Below are positions 8,779 to 17,231 of a stretch of DNA of 45,146 nt, piece by piece. Every line of letters begins with the position of its first letter. Within the stretch, counting starts at the first letter, position 1. The DNA is from Flavobacterium sp. (GTDB taxonomy: Bacteria > Bacteroidota > Bacteroidia > Flavobacteriales > Flavobacteriaceae), in assembly GCA_018401995.1 (NCBI GenBank), contig JAGYJR010000017.1, forward strand, positions 1 to 45,146, written 5' to 3'. A program made the position numbers and the translations under genes. The notes under the pieces were generated by a model. That model was not told the DNA's origin, did no database searches, and worked only from the letters and a program-made list of their open reading frames with translations.

Positions 8779-9945
8779 ATGAAGCAAATAACGCTACTGT
8801 TTTTATTGCTAGTGCAATCGGCAATCGCTCAAAATTCTTTGTTTAATCAAGTCGAAGCTAAGAATATTGGACCAACAATTATGAGTGGTCGCGTGGTAGA
8901 TTTGGCAGTAAATCCAAATAATCCAACCGAATTTTATGTCGCTTATGCTACAGGCGGACTTTGGTATACCAATAACAATGGAACTTCTTTTTCACCAGTT
9001 CTGGATTCGGCAGAAACTGTTAATTGTGGTTCGGTTACTGTAGATTGGAATTCAGGAACGATTTGGGTAGGAACGGGTGAAGTGAATGCTTCGCGTTCGT
9101 CTTATGCTGGAGTTGGTGTTTTGAAATCTTTGGATAAAGGCAAAACTTGGGAAAATTTAGGATTAAAAGATTCGCATCATATTAGCCGAATTTGGGTGAA
9201 CCCAAGTAATTTAAATGAAATTGTTGTGGCTGCTGTCGGACATTTGTATACAACTAATAAAGAACGTGGCATTTACAAATCAATTGATGGTGGAAAATCT
9301 TGGAAACAAACGTTGTTTGTGGCTGAAGACACTGGAATTATTGATTTAGTTGTTTCGAAAAATAATCCAAAAATTATGTTTGCGGCTTCTTGGCAAAAAG
9401 ATAGAAAAGCGTGGCATTTTGATGGTGATGGAGAAAAATCAGGTATTTACAAAAGTGAAGATGGCGGAACTACTTGGCAATTAGTTACACCAAAAGAAAG
9501 CGGATTTCCTGCTAATGAAGGTGTGGGAAGAATTGGTTTAGCTATGTTCAATGAAAACGTGATTTATGCTGTTTTGGACAATCAAAATAAGCGACCTAAA
9601 GCCGTTTCAAAAAATAAATTGACCGTAATGTTGTCTTCTCCTGGAGCGGATATCATGGAAATTTCGAGCAAAGAATTGAATAATGCTCTTAAAGAAAGTG
9701 GTTTCAGAGATAAATATCGCGCGGAAAACATTAAAAATTGGATTGCTGATAACCATATGGAACCGAAAGATGTTTTGAAATTCCTTTCGGATGCAAATAA
9801 AGCATTATTCGAAACAGAAGTAATAGGTTGTGAAGTTTACAAATCGGAAGATGGCGGAAAATCTTGGAAAAAAGCGAATCAGAATTATATCGACGATATG
9901 TTTTACACGTACGGTTACTATTTTGCAAACATTTCCGGTAGATGA
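8779..9945 (+). CDS. VPS10/sortilin-type glycosyl hydrolase-like protein, N-terminal fragment
   Basis: The 388-residue frame starts with a signal peptide (ending AIA|Q). It contains at least four Asp-box repeats of the S-x-D-x-G-x-T-W type (for example SIDGGKSW, SEDGGTTW), typical of secreted beta-propellers of the VPS10/BNR superfamily. Flavobacterial relatives are usually one protein of about 900-1000 residues. The frame stops at 9943-9945, but homology continues downstream through two other frames and back into this one at about 9996. This is therefore the front part of one interrupted gene with the fragment at 9973. Function is uncertain: these proteins are annotated as glycosyl hydrolases by fold, without a proven substrate. 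The first 20 residues suggest export. Confidence 0.75.
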   Translation: MKQITLLFLLLVQSAIAQNSLFNQVEAKNIGPTIMSGRVVDLAVNPNNPTEFYVAYATGGLWYTNNNGTSFSPVLDSAETVNCGSVTVDWNSGTIWVGTGEVNASRSSYAGVGVLKSLDKGKTWENLGLKDSHHISRIWVNPSNLNEIVVAAVGHLYTTNKERGIYKSIDGGKSWKQTLFVAEDTGIIDLVVSKNNPKIMFAASWQKDRKAWHFDGDGEKSGIYKSEDGGTTWQLVTPKESGFPANEGVGRIGLAMFNENVIYAVLDNQNKRPKAVSKNKLTVMLSSPGADIMEISSKELNNALKESGFRDKYRAENIKNWIADNHMEPKDVLKFLSDANKALFETEVIGCEVYKSEDGGKSWKKANQNYIDDMFYTYGYYFANISGR

Positions 9946-9972
9946 GAAAAATCAAAATCGCGTTTATATTGG

Positions 9973-11559
9973 GTGTTCCGTTGTTATTTTCAGAGAGATG
10001 GAGGAAAAACCTTCACAGCTATTTCAAAAGAAAATGTACATGCGGATCATCACGTAACTTGGGTCAATCCAGAAAATCCAAATCATATCATTAACGGAAA
10101 TGATGGCGGTGTAAATATTTCTTACGACAACGGAGCACATTGGATTAAATGTAATAATGAAGCCGTTAGTCAATTTTATGCAGTGAATATAGATTATCAA
10201 GAAAATTATAATGTCTATGGCGGAATGCAAGATAATGGCGTTTGGTTTGGACCAAATAATTACGCACATTCTGTAGCTTGGCATCAAGAAGGGAAATATC
10301 CTTATCAAGAATTAATGGGAGGCGATGGAATGCAAACACAAATCGATAGTCGCAATCCAAATGTGGTTTTCACGGGTTATCAATTTGGAAATTACTACAG
10401 AATCAATCAGAAAGAAGGTAAGTTCGATTACATTACACCAAGAGCTCCAAAAGGAGAAAAACCATACCGTTTCAATTGGCAAACACCGATTTTATTGTCT
10501 TCGCACAACCAAGATATTTTGTACATGGGTTCTGAATTTTTACACCGTTCTATGAATCAAGGCGAAACTTGGGAACGAATTTCGGGTGATTTAACCAATG
10601 GTGCAAAAGAAGGAAATGTAGCTTTTGGAACGTTGACAACGATTTCAGAAAGTAAATTTCAATTTGGATTGCTTTATACAGGTTCTGATGATGGAAAAAT
10701 TCACATTTCTAAAGATGGTGGCGTTTCTTGGCAATTGATTTCAGGTAATTTGCCTCAGAATTTATGGGTTTCAAGAGTGGTGGCTTCAACTCATAAAAAA
10801 GAACGAGTTTATGCGACTTTAAACGGATATAGAAACGATAACTTTGAAAGTTATGCTTATGTTTCGGAAGATTTTGGAACTAATTGGACTTCAATTTCAA
10901 ATGGATTAACGCAAGCGGTTAACGTAATTGTTGAAGATTCTGCTAACGAAAATATTTTATATATTGGAACGGATAATGGCTTGTTTATTTCATTAGACAA
11001 AGGCGCAACTTGGCAAGACTTTTCAAACGGAATGCCTAATGTAGCAGTTCATGATGCGGTAATTCAAAACAAAGCAAAAGAATTAATCGTGGGAACTCAT
11101 GGTCGTTCAATTTATAAAATGGATATTTCGAAAGTTCAGGAATTAACTAAGGAAGTGTTAGCTAAAAATCTATTTCTTTTTAAAGTAAGCGATAAAACGA
11201 AATCGGAAAGATGGGGAACTCAAAATTACGCTTGGGGAAAACCTAGTGAGCCATCGCAAACAATTTGGTTTTACTCAAATGGAGATGGAATGGTAAATGT
11301 TTCGATTGCGAATGAATCAGGAAAGGCAGTTCATACTCAAAATGTAGAAGCAAAAAAAGGATTGAATTCGTTTGTTTTTGATTATTCGATGCCAAAAAAT
11401 GTAGCTGATAATTGGAATAAAAAAGATAAGAACATCAAGATTAAAGAAGCTGAAAATAAGAAGTTTTATTTACCTATTGGGAAATACAAAGTAACGATTT
11501 CCAAAGATAAAGTTTCAGAAAGTAAAACGTTTGAACTAACTGCTCCCAAAAAACAATAA
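9973..11559 (+). CDS. VPS10/sortilin-type protein, C-terminal fragment
   Basis: The 528-residue frame is the continuation of the gene begun at 8779. Its ATG at 9973 is probably not a real start; true homology resumes at DGGKTFTAISKENVHADHH near 9996. It contains about five more Asp boxes (SKDGGVSW, SEDFGTNW, SLDKGATW) and the family segment NPNHIINGNDGG. The last 130 residues lack Asp boxes and may be a beta-sandwich. In either reading the intact protein would be about 925 residues. The next gene starts 2 bases after the stop, suggesting translational coupling. Confidence 0.7.
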   Translation: MFRCYFQRDGGKTFTAISKENVHADHHVTWVNPENPNHIINGNDGGVNISYDNGAHWIKCNNEAVSQFYAVNIDYQENYNVYGGMQDNGVWFGPNNYAHSVAWHQEGKYPYQELMGGDGMQTQIDSRNPNVVFTGYQFGNYYRINQKEGKFDYITPRAPKGEKPYRFNWQTPILLSSHNQDILYMGSEFLHRSMNQGETWERISGDLTNGAKEGNVAFGTLTTISESKFQFGLLYTGSDDGKIHISKDGGVSWQLISGNLPQNLWVSRVVASTHKKERVYATLNGYRNDNFESYAYVSEDFGTNWTSISNGLTQAVNVIVEDSANENILYIGTDNGLFISLDKGATWQDFSNGMPNVAVHDAVIQNKAKELIVGTHGRSIYKMDISKVQELTKEVLAKNLFLFKVSDKTKSERWGTQNYAWGKPSEPSQTIWFYSNGDGMVNVSIANESGKAVHTQNVEAKKGLNSFVFDYSMPKNVADNWNKKDKNIKIKEAENKKFYLPIGKYKVTISKDKVSESKTFELTAPKKQ

Positions 11560-11561
11560 GT

Positions 11562-12413
11562 ATGAAGTTCGTTTTTTCTATAGTTGGTTTTTTGTTTGTG
11601 TGTAACATAATTGCGCAAGATAAAAAAGCATACCAGTTTTTTGATTCCAAAGGCAAAAGAGTTACTTACGAAAAAGTTTTGAAAGCTTCCGAAAAAACGG
11701 ATGTAGTTTTGTTTGGTGAATATCATGATAATTCATTGGTGCATTGGTTACAATTGGAATTTACTAAAGATTTAGCCAAAAGGAAAAACTTGGTTTTAGG
11801 AGCTGAAATGTTGGAAGCCGATAATCAAGATGCAGTTAATCGTTATTTGAATGGAGAAATTAATCAAAAAGGATTGGATACTTTAGCCCGACTTTGGATA
11901 AATTATAAAACTGATTACAAACCTTTGGTTGATTTCGCAAAATCGAAGCAAATTGATTTTATTGCTACTAATATTCCACGACGTTATGCTTCGTTGGTTT
12001 TTAGAAAAGATTTAGTGGCTCTGGATTCGCTTTCTGCTCAAGAGAAATCGTGGATTGCGCCTTTGCCAATAGAATTTGATATCAATCTTCCTGGTTACAA
12101 AAGCATGATGGGAATGCAAGGCGGTCATGCTGGAGAAAAAATGCCAAAAGCGCAAGCTGTAAAAGATGCAACAATGGCTTACTTCATCAATAAAAACCTA
12201 AAGGAAAACAGTGTTTTTATTCATTATAACGGAACTTATCATTCCGATAATTATGAAGGAATTAGCTGGTACTTAAGAAAACTAGATTCGGATATAAAAA
12301 TTATCACCATTGCCATGGTAGAGCAAAAAGATTTAGGCAAATTAGAGGCCGAAAATCACAACAAAGCTAACTTTATTCTTGTTATAGATGAAGACATTAC
12401 AAGGTCTTATTAG
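11562..12413 (+). CDS. ChaN-family protein (haem-binding uptake-like domain)
   Basis: This 283-residue exported protein has a hydrophobic leader (about 1-19, ending IIAQ|D). It carries the ChaN signature: FGEYHDN near residue 50, GAEMLEADNQ, then FIHYNGTYHSDNYEGISWYL with His residues near the end. Campylobacter ChaN binds cofacial haems and is linked to iron uptake; a similar role here is inferred from family only. A Cys at residue 14 lies within the leader but lacks a convincing lipobox, so it may be periplasmic rather than a lipoprotein. It starts 2 bases after the VPS10-like gene (TAAgtATG) and is probably coexpressed. Confidence 0.85.
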   Translation: MKFVFSIVGFLFVCNIIAQDKKAYQFFDSKGKRVTYEKVLKASEKTDVVLFGEYHDNSLVHWLQLEFTKDLAKRKNLVLGAEMLEADNQDAVNRYLNGEINQKGLDTLARLWINYKTDYKPLVDFAKSKQIDFIATNIPRRYASLVFRKDLVALDSLSAQEKSWIAPLPIEFDINLPGYKSMMGMQGGHAGEKMPKAQAVKDATMAYFINKNLKENSVFIHYNGTYHSDNYEGISWYLRKLDSDIKIITIAMVEQKDLGKLEAENHNKANFILVIDEDITRSY

Positions 12414-12547
12414 TCCGTTTGATAAGTAGAATTATTTTTTTGCAGTATATAAAGAGTAATTAATTAATTAGATTTGTTTTCTTAATTCGTTGATATTCAA
12501 CGATAGTTAAATTCATTTTAAATTCATTATAAATTAGCTCAAAAAGG

Positions 12548-12578
12548 TTGTAGTTAATTTCAAATAGCTGTATTTTTG
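12548..12578 (+). promoter_or_regulatory. Promoter of the sdhCAB operon
   Basis: TTG at 12548-12550 is followed after 20 bases by TATTTTTG at 12571-12578, 39 bases before the sdhC ATG. A 17-base palindrome (TCGTTGA-TAT-TCAACGA, 12487-12503) lies about 45 bases upstream of the TTG and could be a regulator site. Confidence 0.6.
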
Positions 12579-12617
12579 TTTGATTTTTTATTAAACTAGT
12601 ACAATCAAATACAAATT

Positions 12618-13478
12618 ATGGCAAAATCAGCTCTTTTAAAGTCATCTATCGTTAAAAAATACTGGATGGCTCTTACAGGTTTATTTTTATGCTTGTTTTT
12701 GGCGGGTCACTTGGCAGGAAATTTACAGTTAATTTTCGGAACAAGTTTGCAGTTCAATGAATATGCTTTATTCATGACAACCAATCCAGCAGTAAAAATT
12801 CTTTCTTATTTAACTTACATTTCTATTTTATTCCATGCAATTGATGGAATTCTTTTGACATTCCAAAACAAAGCGGCAAGACCAATTGGCTATGCTAAAA
12901 CGGACGGTTCTTCAAGTAGTTTTGCTTCAAGAAACATGGCTGTTTTAGGAACAATTATTTTGGTTTTTATTGTTACGCACATGGTAAACTTTTGGGCAAA
13001 AATGCATTTTGACGAAAACATGCCAATTTTTACAAAAACAGTTGATGTTAATGGCACTCCTCAGATTTTTTATGTTGGAACTCAAACCGGACAATATTTC
13101 CCGGTTGAACAAGTAGCTACAAAAGAGGAATCAGTTGAAGAGGCTTCCATGACCAAACAATTTATTATCAAAAACCGAACTGAACTTTATTTTTCTCGTG
13201 CAGATGTTAAAACAGCTGATTTATATAAAGATTTGCATAAGCTAACTTTTGATTTCTTTAGAGACTCAAAAATTGGTTTAGCAGCAACAATTGGTTATGT
13301 ATTAGCAATGCTTGCTCTTGCTTTTCACTTATGGCATGGTTTTCAAAGTGCCTTTCAATCTTTGGGTGCAACGGGTTCAAAATTAACTCCAGCAATCAAA
13401 TTATTTGGGAAGCTATTTTCGGTAATTGTTCCTTTACTATTTGCAATTATCCCAATTTATATTCATTTCAGTAAATAA
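12618..13478 (+). CDS. sdhC: Succinate dehydrogenase cytochrome b subunit
   Basis: This membrane anchor is of the cytochrome b558 type. It binds haem and passes electrons from SdhB to menaquinone. Five hydrophobic helices are visible, at about 17-40, 58-80, 97-118, 215-240 and 263-284. Candidate haem-ligand His residues lie in LAGHLAGN, LFHAIDG, VTHMVNFW and AFHLWHGFQ. The protein is 286 residues, whereas the family is usually about 220-230; the excess is a charged loop between helices 3 and 4 (about 122-205). It is the first gene of sdhCAB, with sdhA starting 16 bases downstream. The MAKSALLKSS start is typical of this family. Confidence 0.93.
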   Translation: MAKSALLKSSIVKKYWMALTGLFLCLFLAGHLAGNLQLIFGTSLQFNEYALFMTTNPAVKILSYLTYISILFHAIDGILLTFQNKAARPIGYAKTDGSSSSFASRNMAVLGTIILVFIVTHMVNFWAKMHFDENMPIFTKTVDVNGTPQIFYVGTQTGQYFPVEQVATKEESVEEASMTKQFIIKNRTELYFSRADVKTADLYKDLHKLTFDFFRDSKIGLAATIGYVLAMLALAFHLWHGFQSAFQSLGATGSKLTPAIKLFGKLFSVIVPLLFAIIPIYIHFSK

Positions 13479-13494
13479 TCAACACATATAGATT

Positions 13495-15504
13495 ATGAAG
13501 TTAGATTCTAAAATACCAAATGGTCCATTAAAAGATAAATGGACGAACCATAAAAACCATTTAAAGTTAGTTGCTCCAAATAATAGACCAAAAATCGATA
13601 TTATTGTGGTAGGAACAGGTTTAGCAGGAGCTTCGGCAGCTGCTTCTCTAGGAGAAATGGGGTACAATGTAAAAGCTTTTTGTTTTCAAGATTCACCTCG
13701 TCGTGCGCACTCAATTGCAGCTCAAGGTGGTGTGAATGCAGCTAAAAACTATCAAAATGATGGTGATAGTGTGTATCGTCTTTTCTATGATACTATTAAA
13801 GGTGGTGACTACCGTGCGCGTGAAGCAAACGTGCACCGTTTAGCAGAAGTTTCAGGAAATATTATCGACCAATGTGTAGCTCAAGGCGTACCTTTTGCTC
13901 GCGAATACGGTGGAATGTTAGATAACCGTTCGTTCGGTGGAACTCAAGTACAACGTACTTTCTACGCTGCTGGACAAACTGGACAACAGTTATTGTTAGG
14001 GGCATATTCTGCTTTATCAAGACAAATCGGATTAGGTCGTGTAAAAATGTACAACCGTCACGAAATGTTAGATTTAGTTAAAGTTGACGGAAAAGCTCGT
14101 GGAATTATCGCTCGTAACTTAGTTACAGGAGAGATAGAAAGACATTCTGCTCATGCGGTTGTTATCGCTTCTGGAGGTTACGGAAACGTATATTTCCTTT
14201 CTACAAATGCCATGGGAAGTAACGTAACTGCTGGATGGAAAATCCACAAGCAAGGAGCGTTATTCGCAAATCCATGTTATGTACAAATTCACCCAACATG
14301 TATTCCAGTTCACGGAACGAATCAGTCAAAATTAACCTTGATGTCTGAATCTTTACGTAACTCAGGACGTATTTGGGTACCAAAGAAAAAAGAAGACGCA
14401 GAAGCAATTAGAGCTGGAAAATTAAAGCCAACACAAATAGCTGAAGAAGATAGAGATTACTATTTGGAGAGAAAATATCCAGCTTTTGGAAATTTAGTAC
14501 CTCGTGACGTGGCTTCAAGAGCTGCTAAAGAAGTTTGTGATGCTGGACACGGTATCGAAGCAAATGATACTAATGAAGGAGTTTATTTAGATTTCTCAAC
14601 AGAAATCCAAACTAAAGGAAAACAATCGGCGTACGCAAAAGGAAACCATAACCCAACGCCTGAAGAAATTACAGCTTTAGGAAAACAGTGGTTAGAAGAG
14701 AAATATGGTAACTTGTTTACGATGTATCAAAAAATCACGGATGAGAATCCTTATGAAACACCAATGAAAATTTACCCAGCGGTTCACTATACTATGGGTG
14801 GTGTTTGGGTTGATTATAACTTACAATCTACAATTCCTGGTTGTTTCGTTGCAGGTGAAGCGAATTTCTCTGACCACGGAGCTAACCGTTTAGGAGCTTC
14901 TGCTTTAATGCAAGGTTTAGCAGATGGATATTTCGTATTGCCTTATACGATTTCAAATTATTTGGCTGATGAAATTAGAACTGGAAAAATCGCTACAGAT
15001 TCTCCAGAATTCGCTGAAGCTGAAGCAAGAGTTAAAGACTCAATCAACATGTTCTTAAACAACAACGGAACGAAATCTGTTGACTATTTCCACAAAAAAT
15101 TAGGTTTGATTATGTGGAATAAAGTGGGTATGGGTCGTAACGAAAATGGGTTAACAGAAGCTATTGCTGAAATCGCTCAATTAAAAGAAGATTTCTACAA
15201 AGAGGTTTATGTTCCTGGAAGTGCTGACGAATTAAATCCTGAGTTAGAAAAAGCATTAAGAGTTGCTGATTTCATCGAATTAGGACAATTAATGGCAATG
15301 GATGCTTTGCAACGTAAAGAATCTTGTGGAGGTCACTTCCGTGAAGAATATCAAGATGCTGAAGGTGAAACCTTACGTGACGACGAGAACTTCAAATTTG
15401 TTGGAGCTTGGGAATACAAAGGCAACGACATCAGTAAAGAGGAACTTCACAAAGAAGAATTAGTTTACGAAGAAATTAAAATCGCAGCTAGAAATTACAA
15501 ATAA
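13495..15504 (+). CDS. sdhA: Succinate dehydrogenase flavoprotein subunit
   Basis: This 669-residue catalytic subunit oxidises succinate to fumarate at the inner membrane and feeds the menaquinone pool. The N-terminal FAD-binding Rossmann motif is [19 protein letters not shown] (about 38-56). H72 in the [11 protein letters not shown] segment is the expected covalent FAD attachment site. Further FAD and active-site motifs are [46 protein letters not shown] and [10 protein letters not shown]. It matches the longer flavoprotein of B-type SQR/FRD complexes, which work with a single cytochrome b subunit like the SdhC upstream. The sdhB gene follows after 6 bases. Confidence 0.96.
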   Translation: MKLDSKIPNGPLKDKWTNHKNHLKLVAPNNRPKIDIIVVGTGLAGASAAASLGEMGYNVKAFCFQDSPRRAHSIAAQGGVNAAKNYQNDGDSVYRLFYDTIKGGDYRAREANVHRLAEVSGNIIDQCVAQGVPFAREYGGMLDNRSFGGTQVQRTFYAAGQTGQQLLLGAYSALSRQIGLGRVKMYNRHEMLDLVKVDGKARGIIARNLVTGEIERHSAHAVVIASGGYGNVYFLSTNAMGSNVTAGWKIHKQGALFANPCYVQIHPTCIPVHGTNQSKLTLMSESLRNSGRIWVPKKKEDAEAIRAGKLKPTQIAEEDRDYYLERKYPAFGNLVPRDVASRAAKEVCDAGHGIEANDTNEGVYLDFSTEIQTKGKQSAYAKGNHNPTPEEITALGKQWLEEKYGNLFTMYQKITDENPYETPMKIYPAVHYTMGGVWVDYNLQSTIPGCFVAGEANFSDHGANRLGASALMQGLADGYFVLPYTISNYLADEIRTGKIATDSPEFAEAEARVKDSINMFLNNNGTKSVDYFHKKLGLIMWNKVGMGRNENGLTEAIAEIAQLKEDFYKEVYVPGSADELNPELEKALRVADFIELGQLMAMDALQRKESCGGHFREEYQDAEGETLRDDENFKFVGAWEYKGNDISKEELHKEELVYEEIKIAARNYK

Positions 15505-15510
15505 TAGATT

Positions 15511-16272
15511 ATGAGTGCAGCAAAAAACATCAATATAAACCTTAAAATTTGGCGTCAAAAGAACGCTAGTTCAAAAGGGAGCATGGAAACTTATAAATTA
15601 GATAATGTTTCTACTGCAAGTTCGTTTTTGGAAATGTTAGACCAATTGAACGAGCAATTAGTAAATGAAAAGAAAGAACCTGTAGCATTTGATCACGATT
15701 GTCGTGAAGGAATTTGCGGAATGTGTTCTTTATACATCAACGGACGTGCTCACGGGCCTGACACTGGAATTACAACCTGTCAGTTACACATGAGAATGTT
15801 CAACGATGGTGATACAATTTATATCGAACCATGGAGAAGTAAAGCATTTCCAGTAATTAAAGATTTAGTAGTAGATAGATCTGCTTTTGATAGAATTCAA
15901 CAAGCTGGAGGTTTTGTTTCTGTAAATACTTCAGGAAATACTATCGATGCAAACTCTATTCCAGTTCCAAAAGACGATGCTGATAAAGCGTTTATGGCAG
16001 CTGCTTGTATTGGTTGTGGTGCTTGTGTGGCTACTTGTAAAAACGGTTCTGCAATGTTATTCGTAGGAGCGAAAGTATCACAATACGCATTATTACCACA
16101 AGGTAAAGTTGAAGCTACACAACGTGTTTTAAACATGGTGCGTCAAATGGACGAAGAAGGATTCGGAAATTGTACCAATACTGGAGCATGTGAAATCGAA
16201 TGTCCAAAAGGAATTTCGTTAGAAAACATTGCACGTATGAACAGAGAGTTCTTAAAAGCAAGTGTTAAGTAA
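15511..16272 (+). CDS. sdhB: Succinate dehydrogenase iron-sulfur subunit
   Basis: This 253-residue subunit relays electrons from the flavin to haem and quinone through three iron-sulfur clusters. The [2Fe-2S] cysteines are in [12 protein letters not shown] plus the later Cys in GITTCQLHM. The C-terminal cluster ligands are in [15 protein letters not shown] and [15 protein letters not shown]. Last gene of sdhCAB, it is closed by a strong terminator about 25 bases downstream. All expected cysteines are present. Confidence 0.96.
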   Translation: MSAAKNININLKIWRQKNASSKGSMETYKLDNVSTASSFLEMLDQLNEQLVNEKKEPVAFDHDCREGICGMCSLYINGRAHGPDTGITTCQLHMRMFNDGDTIYIEPWRSKAFPVIKDLVVDRSAFDRIQQAGGFVSVNTSGNTIDANSIPVPKDDADKAFMAAACIGCGACVATCKNGSAMLFVGAKVSQYALLPQGKVEATQRVLNMVRQMDEEGFGNCTNTGACEIECPKGISLENIARMNREFLKASVK

Positions 16273-16296
16273 TTAGTTGCTTTTCAAAATAATCTA

Positions 16297-16328
16297 AAAC
16301 GCATTCATTCATTTGGATGCGTTTTTTG
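16297..16328 (+). terminator. Terminator of sdhCAB
   Basis: AAAACGCAT...ATGCGTTTT forms a 9-base stem with a short loop and ends in a run of six T. It lies 25 bases after the sdhB stop. Confidence 0.85.
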
Positions 16329-16332
16329 TTTT

Positions 16333-16434
16333 AGCCAATGATTTAAGGATTAAAATGATTTCTATTTCGGAAATTCAATTAAGTATCTAACAATTTAATT
16401 ACATATTCTGTGTAAATTTGTGTAATCCGTGGCA
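16333..16434. repeat. Dispersed intergenic element, TTAGCCA...GTGGC family (copy 2)
   Basis: The left end TTAGCCAATGATTTAAGGATT matches the element at 6137 with about 18 of 21 bases. The right end contains TGTGTAAATTTGTGTAATCCGTGGC, which resembles AATCTGTGGC there. It fills the gap between the sdh terminator and the amidase gene and holds no ORF. Confidence 0.55.
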
Positions 16435-16466
16435 AAAAACAACATCATAAAACCAAATTCAACGCA

Positions 16467-17231
16467 ATGAAAATAGCTCTTTTTCAAACCAAATTAGCTT
16501 GGGAAAATCCAGAAAAAAACAGAAAATTTATAGAAGAATACGTTGTAAACGAAACACAGGCGTTCGATTTATTAGTGCTTCCTGAAATGTTTACTTCTGG
16601 ATTTACCATGAATCCTCAAAATGTAGCCGAAACTTTGAGTGGACAAACCGTTCAGTGGTTGCAATCATTGGCTAAAACAAAAAATTGTGCCATCACGGGA
16701 AGCTTGGTTATTGAAGAAAATGGAAAGTATTTCAATCGCATGGTTTTTGTATTTCCAACTGGCGAAATGGAGTATTATGATAAACGTCATTTGTTTACTT
16801 TGGCTGGAGAAAACCAAAAGTATCAAGCAGGGAAACAGAAGAAAATTGTACAATATTTGGATTATAAATTTTGCTTGCAAGTGTGTTACGATTTGCGTTT
16901 TCCAGTTTTCGCAAGAAATATAGAAGATTATGATGTGTTACTTTATGTGGCGAATTGGCCAAAACCACGAATTAACGCTTGGGATGCTTTATTAAAAGCT
17001 AGAGCCATCGAAAATATGTGTTATGCTATTGGTGTCAATAGAATTGGTTTAGACGCTAACGAATTGGAATACGTAGGTCATTCGCAAGTAATTGATTATT
17101 TAGGAAATATCGCTGTTGATTGCGAGTCTGAACAAGGCATTTTTATCTACGAATTAGACAAAACCGCCATGATGACAACACGTCAAAAGTTGAATTTCTT
17201 GAATGATAGAGATGCGTTTGAATTAGCTTAA
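16467..17231 (+). CDS. Nitrilase-family amidase (omega-amidase YafV-like)
   Basis: This 254-residue carbon-nitrogen hydrolase has the nitrilase catalytic triad: E40 in LVLPEMFTSGF, K106 in YYDKRHLF and C140 in LQVCYDLRFPVF. The MFTSGFTMNP segment and length resemble YafV/omega-amidases, which hydrolyse alpha-ketoglutaramate or similar omega-amides, often in methionine salvage or metabolite repair. The substrate is inferred from that similarity. It has no signal peptide. Its stop codon overlaps, on the opposite strand, the stop codon of the convergent lipoprotein gene (shared TTAA at 17228-17231). Confidence 0.9.
   Translation: MKIALFQTKLAWENPEKNRKFIEEYVVNETQAFDLLVLPEMFTSGFTMNPQNVAETLSGQTVQWLQSLAKTKNCAITGSLVIEENGKYFNRMVFVFPTGEMEYYDKRHLFTLAGENQKYQAGKQKKIVQYLDYKFCLQVCYDLRFPVFARNIEDYDVLLYVANWPKPRINAWDALLKARAIENMCYAIGVNRIGLDANELEYVGHSQVIDYLGNIAVDCESEQGIFIYELDKTAMMTTRQKLNFLNDRDAFELA

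Noticed and set aside
9830..10057. 75-codon frame inside the VPS10 gene
   Set aside because: It is the frame-2 piece (VDEKNQNRVYIG) of the same gene, exposed by the frameshift cluster.
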